40,706 bases of DNA from a virus, in IMG/VR virus record IMGVR_UViG_3300025652_000165, positions 1-40,706 of that record; one strand, 5' to 3'. A model generated the notes under the pieces. It saw only the letters and a program-made list of their open reading frames with translations. It did not search any database and was not told the origin of the DNA. How positions within the stretch are numbered: the stretch's first letter is position 1; each line of letters starts with the position of its first letter. This document shows, one piece after another, positions 19,521-26,867 of this stretch. Position numbers and translations under genes: made by a program.

Positions 19521-20311
19521 TGAGCAATGCACTAGCAGAAAAAGTAACTACAGATGTAGTTATCCCGAATCTTTCATCTTTACTAGAGGAAGAGGCAGGG
19601 GCAGGACTTGAGAACTTTGGTACGGAAGATATGCAAATACCTTTTATAAGGATTTTGCAGGCATTGTCTCCTCAATTAAATAAGCAGGACTCTTTATATA
19701 TAAAGGGTGCCGAGCAGGGGGATATCTTCAATACTGTTTCTCAACAAGTATACAAGGCAGATCAAGGAGTGATCGTTGTACCTTGTTTCTTTGAGAAGAA
19801 GTTCTTGGAGTTTGCACTAAGATCAAGTGGTGGTGGTTTTATAAGAGAACTATCTCACGATGATAAAGACATTGGTCTTACAACTCGTGAAGGGGCTGCA
19901 GAGATTTTGCCGTCTGGGAATGAGTTGGTTAGAACTCATCAACATGTTGTGATGGCTATGGATCCCGAGACTAAGATGGGAGCCCCTGCTATTCTTGATA
20001 TGAAGAAGACACAACTTAAAGTGTCTCGTAGATGGAATACTCTAAAGAATGGTATAAGATTACCTTCGGGTAAGCCTATGCCACTATACGGAACTGCATG
20101 GAATATTCAAACCATTGCAGAGAGTAACGATCAAGGTAGTTGGTATAACTATAAGATCGAAAGAATGACCGAGGTATCTAAAGAACTAGAAGCTATGATG
20201 TTAGAGGCTAGAACTATGTACCTAAGTTTTAGGAAAGGAGAAATTAAAACGGCTTCTGCCCCTGCGGATGAGATGCAATCTGCACAGAAAGATGACGAAA
20301 TACCGTTTTAA
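19520..20311 (+). CDS. SSB-like protein with acidic IPF tail (263 aa)
   Basis: The C-terminus DDEIPF matches the acidic tip by which bacterial SSB recruits partner proteins. The rest is a beta-rich central region (GVIVVPCFFEKKFLEFALR, APAILDMKKTQLKVSRRWNTL) that could form an OB-like fold. The protein is conserved, from memory, in phages with a primase-polymerase module, and its position between the coiled-coil gene and the primase supports a role in covering single-stranded DNA. No exact family name is claimed. AAAGGAGC precedes the ATG. A strong terminator follows the stop. Confidence 0.6.
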   Translation: MSNALAEKVTTDVVIPNLSSLLEEEAGAGLENFGTEDMQIPFIRILQALSPQLNKQDSLYIKGAEQGDIFNTVSQQVYKADQGVIVVPCFFEKKFLEFALRSSGGGFIRELSHDDKDIGLTTREGAAEILPSGNELVRTHQHVVMAMDPETKMGAPAILDMKKTQLKVSRRWNTLKNGIRLPSGKPMPLYGTAWNIQTIAESNDQGSWYNYKIERMTEVSKELEAMMLEARTMYLSFRKGEIKTASAPADEMQSAQKDDEIPF

Positions 20312-20317
20312 TTAATC

Positions 20318-20358
20318 AGAGCCGTGGCTATGTCCTCCAAGTCACGGCTCTTTTCTTT
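20318..20358 (+). terminator. Strong rho-independent terminator after the SSB-like gene
   Basis: A perfect 9-bp stem AGAGCCGTG (20318-20326) / CACGGCTCT (20343-20351) is followed by TTTCTTT. It lies between the SSB-like gene and the primase gene. Read-through or partial termination would give more SSB-like protein than primase and polymerase, a sensible ratio for the two functions. Confidence 0.85.
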
Positions 20359-20370
20359 ATGGAGTGAAGA

Positions 20371-21909
20371 GTGAATTTAGCAGAAGAATTATTACAAGCC
20401 TTTATTGGTTTTAGTACGGCTCATGGTCAGACCGAAGTATCACAAGAACGTACCGCAGGAAAACAAAAGGCAAAATCATTTATAGTAAGAAATCCTCTTA
20501 CATTACAATTAATAGAAGGTCATATAAAAGGCACAAAAGGTGTTGGTGCTATACCTATTAATGAAGAAAACAAATGTAAGTTTGGTGCTTTAGATATAGA
20601 TCAGTATCCATTAGATCATAATAAATTAGTAGATAAATTAGAGGAACTTAAAGTTCCGTGTATCGTGTGCCGTAGTAAATCTGGAGGTGCACATATATTC
20701 TTTTTCTTTAAGGAGTGGATGAGTGCAGGAGATTTTAGAGACAAAGCTGCGGAGATTTCTTCAGCACTTGGGCATGGTCGGTGCGAGATATTCCCAAAGC
20801 AAGAACAGATTCTTGTCGAAAGGGGGGATGTTGGTAACTTTATTAATCTTCCGTATTTTGATTCAGAGCAAACACTCCGATATGCAATACTCAAAAGAGA
20901 TGAGGAGTATATTGAAGCATCGCTACAACAATTCATTGAAGAGATACAAAAAGTCCAGACGTTACCGAAGGACTTTCTAACATTACCGATAGGTGGTCCT
21001 GTTGATTTATTACCTAATTATATACCTTGCCTTAGAACTAAATTAGCTATTGGTGTATTTGAAGGAGAAAGAAACAGAACAGCATTTCAACTAGGAGTTT
21101 TTCTACAAAGGCTTGAACCAGGGAATTGGAAAGCAAAGTTTGAAGAACATAATGTAAGAGACTTTCATCCACCCCTATCAGCATCTGAAGTTGTAGCTAT
21201 ACAAAACACATTAGAGAAAAAAGAATATCAGTATCTTTGTAAAGAAGAACCTATGGCATCACATTGTAATCAAGGTGTTTGTAGAACTATGAAATTAGGT
21301 ATTGGTGCTACATCAATGCCAAGTATAAGCGGTTTATCTGTTATTTTATCAGAGCCAAGATTATGGTTTGTAGATATTGGTGGACAAAGATTAGAGATAA
21401 CAACAGAAGAATTACAAGCACCTCGTTTGTTTCAAAGAGCATGTATGGAACAGTTAAAGGTTATGCCCCCGAAACTAAAAGATTCTGATTGGGAGATAAC
21501 AGTTAATGATCTCATGGAGAAATGTAATGAAATACAAGTCCCCGAAGAGTTAACATATAAAGGTCAGTTCATATCAATACTAGAGGCATATTGCACAGGT
21601 CGTGTTCAAGCACAAACATTTGAAGAAGTCATGTTGGGTAAGCCCTATACCGAAGTAGAAGAAGGAAAAACTTTTTTTAGGCTAGATTCTTTAATGGAAT
21701 ATATGAGACAGAAAAAGTTTGATAGCTATACAAGAGCACAAGTTCAAGAACGATTAAAAGAAATAAATAATGAAGAAAGTTCTATTGTTAAAAAATTTAA
21801 AACATCAGCAGGAAAATGGAAGTCTGTCAGAGTTTGGTGGATACCCGAGTTTGTTTCCGAAGTTGAAGTAAGTAGCATAGAAGTTGAGACAGGGGAGGTG
21901 CCTTTCTAA
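20371..21909 (+). CDS. Archaeo-eukaryotic-type primase (512 aa)
   Basis: The enzyme would make primers for DNA synthesis. The AEP catalytic pattern is visible: FGALDIDQY (metal-binding D75 and D77), SKSGGAHIFFFF (104-113, the SxH-type motif), and a following GHGRCEIFPKQ and NFINLPYF, as in AEP domains of the TOTE-associated type. A Cys/His group (about 287-305: YLCKEEPMASHCNQGVC) could be a zinc site. The C-terminal part is helical, ends with a helix-turn-helix-like segment, and the last residues GEVPF resemble the acidic IPF tail of the SSB-like protein. The GTG start has GGAGTGAAGA upstream. A primase of this type replaces a DnaG or T7-type primase. Confidence 0.8.
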   Translation: MNLAEELLQAFIGFSTAHGQTEVSQERTAGKQKAKSFIVRNPLTLQLIEGHIKGTKGVGAIPINEENKCKFGALDIDQYPLDHNKLVDKLEELKVPCIVCRSKSGGAHIFFFFKEWMSAGDFRDKAAEISSALGHGRCEIFPKQEQILVERGDVGNFINLPYFDSEQTLRYAILKRDEEYIEASLQQFIEEIQKVQTLPKDFLTLPIGGPVDLLPNYIPCLRTKLAIGVFEGERNRTAFQLGVFLQRLEPGNWKAKFEEHNVRDFHPPLSASEVVAIQNTLEKKEYQYLCKEEPMASHCNQGVCRTMKLGIGATSMPSISGLSVILSEPRLWFVDIGGQRLEITTEELQAPRLFQRACMEQLKVMPPKLKDSDWEITVNDLMEKCNEIQVPEELTYKGQFISILEAYCTGRVQAQTFEEVMLGKPYTEVEEGKTFFRLDSLMEYMRQKKFDSYTRAQVQERLKEINNEESSIVKKFKTSAGKWKSVRVWWIPEFVSEVEVSSIEVETGEVPF

Positions 21910-22136
21910 TGGAAGTATTAGTAGCTTTTTGTATTATTTTAGTTGAGGAATCAAGATATAAGGGTGGAAAATCAATTTGTAATTTTTGGAACCCTGGTGT
22001 TGAGTTTAAAACATATGAAGAATGTATGAAAGATAAAAAATTAATCGAAGATTATATAGTGGAAGAGGCTTGGAAAATTCATCCAAAGGCAGTCAAAATA
22101 TATGCAAAAGGAGTTTGTGGAGAGAATGCGAAGTGA
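21909..22136 (+). CDS. Small exported-type cysteine protein (75 aa)
   Basis: A short hydrophobic N-terminus (EVLVAFCIILVEES) is followed by SICNFWNPGVEFKTYEECMKD and a final KGVCGEN. The arrangement matches the other small cysteine proteins here (15032, 15223 and 26670). The FKTYEEC stretch is typical. It overlaps the primase stop by one base, with GGGGAGG upstream. Function unknown. Confidence 0.6.
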   Translation: MEVLVAFCIILVEESRYKGGKSICNFWNPGVEFKTYEECMKDKKLIEDYIVEEAWKIHPKAVKIYAKGVCGENAK

Positions 22137-22347
22137 TAAAAAGCACGACATTTGTATTGAAGTTTTAAATCAGTATTTAGATGTTTTTAAAACAGTTGAA
22201 AGATCAATGAGAAAGCTACCTGCATCTCTTACTCAAAAAGAAAGAGTGGAACTAACTTACTATCAAGAGATGGTTAGAAATATAAAAATGGTTAAAGATT
22301 ATATAGATAAAAGAACTGAATCTGTGGATTGGGAGAGTTATAATTAA
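22126..22347 (+). CDS. Unknown helical protein (73 aa)
   Basis: ATG 22126 is preceded by GGAGAGA. A longer opening from 22102 lies further inside the previous gene. The protein is all-helical (DICIEVLNQYLDVFKTVERSM, SLTQKERVELTYYQEMV, MVKDYIDKRTES). It lies immediately before the helicase gene, with a one-base stop/start overlap, and may be a helicase or polymerase accessory factor, but no family is recognised. Confidence 0.55.
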   Translation: MRSDKKHDICIEVLNQYLDVFKTVERSMRKLPASLTQKERVELTYYQEMVRNIKMVKDYIDKRTESVDWESYN

Positions 22348-23861
22348 TGGAAACTGTAATCTTCGGTCCCCCTGGTACAGGTAAAACTACAACATTAATT
22401 GATATAATAAAGAAGTCTATCCAAGATGGTATGGATCCAACTAAGATTGCATTCATGTCTTTTAGCCGTAAAGCAGCAACTGAAGCTAGAGATAGATCTG
22501 CTATTGAACTCGGGCTAGATACAAAGCAAATGATTTATTTTAGAACATTACATTCTCTTGCTTTTACTTGGTTAGGTTTAGAAAGTAAAAGAGTGTTTAA
22601 GGGATCGGACTATAATGAACTTGGTAAACTTGTTGGACTAGAGTTTAGATCATCTCCTACTCTTAATATAGAAGAGGGACCTTTGTTTCAGATAGGTGCA
22701 GGTGGAGATAAATATATGTCCATAATTCAAATGGCTCGTGTTAGAGAAGTATCTTTGGAACAACAATTCAATGATACTTGGGATCACACATTACATTGGC
22801 AACAATTAAAAGTATTAGATAAAGCATATAGTGATTTTAAAGAAGCTAAGAACAAATTAGACTTTGTTGATATGATACAAAAGTTTATAGAACAAGGAAC
22901 ATCTCCTAGTTTTGATCTACTTATAATAGATGAAGCACAGGATTTAGCACCATTGCAATGGAAGATGGTAAAGGAAGTTTTAGTTCCTAATTCTAAAAGA
23001 ATATATTATGCAGGGGACGATGATCAAGCTATCTATACTTGGATGGGCGTAAATGTAAGAGACTTTTTAAATTCATGTAGAGACAAATTGTTCTTAACAA
23101 AATCGTTTCGTGTACCAAGTGCCGTGCATGATTTTTCACAAAGTCTTATTAGAAAAGTCTCTACCAGACAAACAAAGAATTGGCAACCCACTAAAAAAGA
23201 TGGCACTATAACATGGCATCGAGATATACTTGATGTAGACTTAACTAGTGGCGAATGGTTGGTACTTGCGAGAACTAATTATATTACGAACAAAATATGT
23301 AATCGTCTTAAAGAAGATGGCTATCTCTATTGGAGAGAAGGCACTGGTTGGTCTGTTTCCCCAAATGTTATTAATGGAATAGAGGTATGGCTTAAACTAT
23401 GCAAAAACAAAAGCTTGTCTACATCAGAACTACAAAGTTTTGCGAAGATTTTAGATCCAAGTATTATAACAAGATCAGGAAGAAAAGCATTATTGTCCTT
23501 AGATGCCGAACAAACTTATACTCTAGACGACATTATAAACAAGTGCAATTTGAACGCTACACACGAGACACCTTGGCAGAAAGTCTTAAAAGTCTCGGAT
23601 CAAGAAGTTGCATATATAACATCAGTGAGGAGAAGGGGAGAGAAAATACTGACAGGGACTCCGAGGATTCGGATATCGACAATACACAAAGCAAAAGGTG
23701 GCGAGGCGGATAATGTAGTCTTGCTACTTGACTCAACTAGAGCTTGCATGGAAAGTCTTGATCAAGATTCTGAGATAAGAACTTTTTATGTAGGTGCAAC
23801 TCGTGCTAAAAAATCATTACACTTAATAGAATCAACAAGTAAATATGGATTTAACATATGA
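22347..23861 (+). CDS. UvrD/Rep-like superfamily 1 helicase (504 aa)
   Basis: A 3'-5' type DNA helicase. Motif I is GPPGTGKTT (7-15), Ia AFMSFSRKAA (35-44), II DEAQD (195-199), III GDDDQAIYTW (223-232), IV-V region ISTIHKAKGGEAD, and VI VGATRAKK (482-489). The length is short for UvrD (about 720), so parts of the 1B/2B domains are reduced, as in other phage versions. It probably unwinds DNA ahead of the polymerase or in repair. The stop overlaps the next gene (ATGA). No DnaB or T7-gp4 type ring helicase is visible, so this or the SNF2 protein may serve the fork. Confidence 0.9.
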   Translation: METVIFGPPGTGKTTTLIDIIKKSIQDGMDPTKIAFMSFSRKAATEARDRSAIELGLDTKQMIYFRTLHSLAFTWLGLESKRVFKGSDYNELGKLVGLEFRSSPTLNIEEGPLFQIGAGGDKYMSIIQMARVREVSLEQQFNDTWDHTLHWQQLKVLDKAYSDFKEAKNKLDFVDMIQKFIEQGTSPSFDLLIIDEAQDLAPLQWKMVKEVLVPNSKRIYYAGDDDQAIYTWMGVNVRDFLNSCRDKLFLTKSFRVPSAVHDFSQSLIRKVSTRQTKNWQPTKKDGTITWHRDILDVDLTSGEWLVLARTNYITNKICNRLKEDGYLYWREGTGWSVSPNVINGIEVWLKLCKNKSLSTSELQSFAKILDPSIITRSGRKALLSLDAEQTYTLDDIINKCNLNATHETPWQKVLKVSDQEVAYITSVRRRGEKILTGTPRIRISTIHKAKGGEADNVVLLLDSTRACMESLDQDSEIRTFYVGATRAKKSLHLIESTSKYGFNI

Positions 23862-24016
23862 CAAAGATATGGTTCTTACAAAAAAATGAAGAAGGCACAA
23901 TATTTTGGGACAGTTATGTTCACAATGAATGCACATTATTAGATACAACAACGGAGAATCCTTTTGACAAACAAAAACAGAGAATATTTTTTAAAGGAAG
24001 CAGAGAGACTAATTAA
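23858..24016 (+). CDS. Unknown small protein (52 aa)
   Basis: An ATG overlapping the helicase stop (ATGA) opens a 52-residue frame: TKIWFLQKNEEGTIFWDSYVHNECT, then DTTTENPFDKQKQRIFF. It has mixed beta/charged character. It overlaps the next gene by 53 bases. It is likely translated by coupling, since no good ribosome binding site is present. Weakly supported. Confidence 0.45.
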   Translation: MTKIWFLQKNEEGTIFWDSYVHNECTLLDTTTENPFDKQKQRIFFKGSRETN

Positions 24017-24254
24017 TGGTCAAAGAGCCAAAGAGTACGGACCTGCAAAAAAGAATCATCAACGTATAGCTGATATATGGACTATCTTGCTAGACAAAAA
24101 ACTTAATGATCGTATTACACCAGAAGAAGTTGTTGCTTGTATGATAGGTGTCAAGGTAGCTAGACTTGCCGAAGACATATCTAAGGACGATTCTTGGACG
24201 GATGTTATTGGATACGCAGCCCTCGGTGGAGAAATAATAAATGACAAAACATGA
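23964..24254 (+). CDS. DUF6378-like phage protein (96 aa)
   Basis: The sequence follows a common phage pattern: AERLINGQRAKEYGPAKKNHQRIADIWTILL, then ITPEEVVACMIGVKVARLAEDISKDDSWTDVIGYAALGGEI. From memory this pattern, with conserved Glu, Asp and His, is the DUF6378 family. An all-helical fold resembling MazG-like nucleotide pyrophosphohydrolases is possible but unproven. It starts with TTG 23964, supported by GGAG 8 bases upstream. It overlaps both neighbours. Its place beside the polymerase suits nucleotide metabolism. Confidence 0.7.
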   Translation: MTNKNREYFLKEAERLINGQRAKEYGPAKKNHQRIADIWTILLDKKLNDRITPEEVVACMIGVKVARLAEDISKDDSWTDVIGYAALGGEIINDKT

Positions 24255-26154
24255 TCAATATCATTTACTAGATCAAGATATTAAAGATGTTTCCTGGGGG
24301 AATGTAGATTCTGATTGGGAGCCACCTCAAACTTTTCCAGATTTATCTCAATACGAAACAGTTGCTATTGACTTAGAAACAAAGGACTCAAATCTTTTAA
24401 CTCTTGGACCTGGTTGGACAAGAAAAGATGGATATGTGATAGGAGTTGCTATTGCAGCAGGAGATAGTTCTTGGTATTTTCCTGTCGCACATAAGTCTGG
24501 GAATATGTCAAAGAACATAGTTTACAAATGGCTACAAAAATTATGTAATGACGAAAGTATAACTAAAGTTTTTCATAATGCTTTATATGACTTAGGGTGG
24601 TTAAGAGCAGAGGGTATAGAAGTCAAAGGTAAAATTGTAGACACGATGATTGCTGCTCCTTTACTAGATGAAAATAGGAAGTGGTATAACTTAAATTCTC
24701 TTGCTCGTGACTATTTGGGAAAATTTAAAGATGAAAAACTATTAAAATCCGCAGCGGATGAGTTTGGAGTTGATCCTAAATCTGGTATGTGGCAATTACC
24801 TCCTAGATATGTTGGTAAGTATGCCGAACAAGATGCCTTGATTACCTTAAAACTTTGGGAAGATTTAAGTAAAAAAATAAATCAACAGGAATGCTCAAGC
24901 ATTTTTCAATTAGAAACTAGTTTACTACCTGTACTGTTTGAGATGAAAACAAAAGGTGTTCGTGTCGATGTAGAAAAAGCACACCAGACTAAAAAAGATT
25001 TAACTAAAATAGAAGAATCACTTATACAAGAGATAGTCAAAGAAACTGGAGTCACGGTTGAACCTTGGGTCGCCACATCTGTAGCAAAGGTCTTTGATGC
25101 TGTGGGACTTTCTTATTCTCGCACAGAGAAGTCCGGGGCTCCCATGTTTACAAAACAATTTCTTGCTAATAACTCTCATCCAATTGCTAAAAAAATTATA
25201 AAAATTAGAGAGATAAACAAAGCCAATACGACATTTGTTGATACTATACTTGAACATTCTCATAATGGTAGAATACATTGCGATTTTCATCCCCTTCGTT
25301 CCGATGGTGGTGGTACGGTTACAGGTCGTTTTAGCTCAAGTAACCCCAATTTGCAACAGATTCCTGCACGAGATCCTGAGATCAAAAAATTAATTCGTGG
25401 TTTGTTTATCCCGGAGGAGGGCCACAAATGGGGTTCCTTTGATTATGCATCACAAGAACCAAGATGGTTAGTTCATTATTGTGCCACCTTGACAGGTGTA
25501 GATAAACATCCACAGATTGATGACGTTGTTAAAATGTATCATGATGGAAATGCTGACTTTCATCAAATGGTTGCAGATATGGCTAATATTCCTAGAAAAC
25601 AAGCTAAGACAGTAAATCTTGGTATTATGTATGGTATGGGTAAAGGTAAATTAGCTAATGTTATGGACATAGATATAGACGAAGCTTCATCACTTTTAGA
25701 GACATATAATAAAAAAGTTCCTTTTCTAAGATCTTTATCTGAAAAAGCCATGGATCGTGCTGCAAGCACAGGTGTCATAAGAACTTGGTTAGGGCGTAAA
25801 TGTAGGTTTGATATGTATGAGCCTGTATCCTTTGGATTTAACAGAGCTTTGCCTATGGAAGAAGCCATCAAAGAATATGGAAGTAAAGGTAGACTTAGAA
25901 GAGCCTTTACATACAAAGCACTTAATAGATTAATCCAGGGTTCAAGTGCTGACCAAACTAAGAAAGCCATGGTTGAGTGTTACAAAGAAGGCTTATGTCC
26001 AACACTAACTGTGCATGATGAATTATGTTTTAATATAGAGAGTCAAGAACAAGCAGACAAGATTGTAGAAATCATGACCACTTGTGTACCTGACTTAAAA
26101 GTGCCTTTTGAAGTTGACACTGCTTTATGTAACAATTGGGGCGAAGTAGATTAG
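24241..26154 (+). CDS. polA: Family A DNA polymerase with 3'-5' exonuclease (637 aa)
   Basis: Replicative polymerase of the phage. Exonuclease motifs: VAIDLETKD (D44, E46), FHNALYDLGW (N113, D117), YAEQD (Y194, D198). Polymerase motif A is SFDYASQEPR (D401), with RFSSSNPNLQQIP before it. Motif B is RKQAKTVNLGIMYGMG (452-467). Motif C is VHDE (H592-E594). There is no 5'-3' exonuclease domain, as usual in phage PolA. The residue equivalent to E. coli Phe762 is Leu460. In virome surveys Leu at this site has been linked to temperate or slow lifestyles, although no integrase or repressor is visible here. The stop overlaps the end of the convergent DUF1127 gene. Confidence 0.95.
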   Translation: MTKHDQYHLLDQDIKDVSWGNVDSDWEPPQTFPDLSQYETVAIDLETKDSNLLTLGPGWTRKDGYVIGVAIAAGDSSWYFPVAHKSGNMSKNIVYKWLQKLCNDESITKVFHNALYDLGWLRAEGIEVKGKIVDTMIAAPLLDENRKWYNLNSLARDYLGKFKDEKLLKSAADEFGVDPKSGMWQLPPRYVGKYAEQDALITLKLWEDLSKKINQQECSSIFQLETSLLPVLFEMKTKGVRVDVEKAHQTKKDLTKIEESLIQEIVKETGVTVEPWVATSVAKVFDAVGLSYSRTEKSGAPMFTKQFLANNSHPIAKKIIKIREINKANTTFVDTILEHSHNGRIHCDFHPLRSDGGGTVTGRFSSSNPNLQQIPARDPEIKKLIRGLFIPEEGHKWGSFDYASQEPRWLVHYCATLTGVDKHPQIDDVVKMYHDGNADFHQMVADMANIPRKQAKTVNLGIMYGMGKGKLANVMDIDIDEASSLLETYNKKVPFLRSLSEKAMDRAASTGVIRTWLGRKCRFDMYEPVSFGFNRALPMEEAIKEYGSKGRLRRAFTYKALNRLIQGSSADQTKKAMVECYKEGLCPTLTVHDELCFNIESQEQADKIVEIMTTCVPDLKVPFEVDTALCNNWGEVD

Positions 26155-26351
26155 TAAGTAGATTTTGCGTACAAATCATGTAGTTCTGACATAGGATCAT
26201 CTACAGGTTTTTCTTTTTCAAACATTTCATATGCATGAGATCTAATATTTGATCTGTGTATACCTATATCTTTTAGTGTGGCATCATCCAAACTATGTAA
26301 AGCTGTAATTGTTCTTCCTATCTTAAATTTATAAAACCAATTTGATAACAT
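26151..26351 (-). CDS. DUF1127-like small protein (66 aa)
   Basis: The motif ALHSLDDATLKDIGIHRSNI (about 17-36) is the DUF1127 signature (L..LDD..L.DIG..RS.I), typical of short Arg-rich proteins of Alphaproteobacteria. Some DUF1127 proteins bind RNA and affect small-RNA turnover and phosphate or oxidative stress responses. In a phage it might manipulate host RNA metabolism. The C-terminal half (HAYEMFEKEKPVDDPMSELHD) is longer and more acidic than in short host versions. AAAGGA lies before the ATG. Its end overlaps the polA stop by 4 bases in convergent orientation, so the transcripts would be antisense. Confidence 0.75.
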   Translation of the reverse strand: MLSNWFYKFKIGRTITALHSLDDATLKDIGIHRSNIRSHAYEMFEKEKPVDDPMSELHDLYAKSTY

Positions 26352-26542
26352 TCGTATTTCCTTTTTTATGTTTGTGCTTAACTCTGCATTTTTTATTTAT
26401 ACATTTATTCTGAACAATAGAGAACAGAGCAAAAATGAAAGATATTATTGCTAAAAAGGCATGAATTAATTCTACGGTGGGTATTATAATTGTACAAAAG
26501 AGATGACTATTTTAGGTAGGTATTACACCAAAGCCTTACGTT
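26352..26542. other. 191-base gap with no gene seen
   Basis: This AT-rich stretch between two minus-strand genes contains no convincing open frame. It should hold the promoter of the DUF1127 gene. A GGGTATTATAAT word at 26478-26489 lies in plus orientation and resembles the early promoter element, but no plus-strand gene follows, so its meaning is unclear. Confidence 0.5.
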
Positions 26543-26737
26543 TCAACGATTCTGAGGCATCTGAGAGCCTCGTTTTTTAGCAGATTCCATAATTTCGCTA
26601 CGTTTTAGGCTAGATAGCTTTGACCACACAGATATTTCATCAAGAGTCCTAAAGCATCCGATACAAATATTATTTTCTATTTTGCAGACGTTTCGGCACG
26701 GGCTTACAATAGGCTGTGATCTTTCTGGTCTTGTCAT
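26543..26737 (-). CDS. DUF1289-like cysteine protein (64 aa)
   Basis: The pattern SPCRNVCKIENNICIGCFRTLDEISVW with C14, C18, C25 and C28 is the DUF1289 signature, seen in many Proteobacteria (for example E. coli YdhL). The four cysteines probably bind zinc or an iron-sulfur cluster. The function of the family is not established. It is rarely expected in a phage, so it is likely an acquired host gene. Its start lies inside the preceding gene (68-base overlap), and a terminator-like hairpin of the opposite strand overlaps its last codons. Confidence 0.8.
   Translation of the reverse strand: MTRPERSQPIVSPCRNVCKIENNICIGCFRTLDEISVWSKLSSLKRSEIMESAKKRGSQMPQNR
26554..26578 (+). terminator. Terminator-like hairpin for rightward early transcripts
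   Basis: GAGGC (26554-26558) and GCCTC (26567-26571) form a 5-bp GC-rich stem with an 8-base loop, followed by G and six T on the plus strand. It would stop early transcription about 400 bases after polA, before it runs against the late minus-strand genes. It overlaps the last codons of the DUF1289 gene. Confidence 0.55.
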
Positions 26738-26867
26738 TGGGGTATGGAATCTCTGGTTGTTCGTTTAGTCGTCTAGCAAAATACAGGCAATCATTAACAT
26801 TTGGAAATGTTTGATCCTGGTTAATTATTATTGTGCCTATCATATAGACTAAAGCAAACTCTATCAT
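26670..26867 (-). CDS. Small exported-type cysteine protein (65 aa)
   Basis: A hydrophobic beginning (IEFALVYMIGTIII) is followed by TFPNVNDCLYFARRLNEQ, then KITAYCKPVPKR. This matches the small-protein type at 15223 and 21909 (hydrophobic start, aromatic-x-x-x-x-x-C, then a second C). It overlaps the preceding stop (ATGA) and the following gene. Function unknown. Related proteins are, from memory, widespread in marine phages near the lysis genes. Confidence 0.6.
   Translation of the reverse strand: MIEFALVYMIGTIIINQDQTFPNVNDCLYFARRLNEQPEIPYPNDKTRKITAYCKPVPKRLQNRK

Noticed and set aside
24059-24247. Minus-strand frame inside the DUF6378-like gene
   Set aside because: Antisense to a conserved gene, with no initiation signal.
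26478-26489. GGGTATTATAAT as a sixth early promoter
   Set aside because: It is in plus orientation with no plus-strand gene behind it and lacks TATGGGA. It was kept only as a note on the gap.
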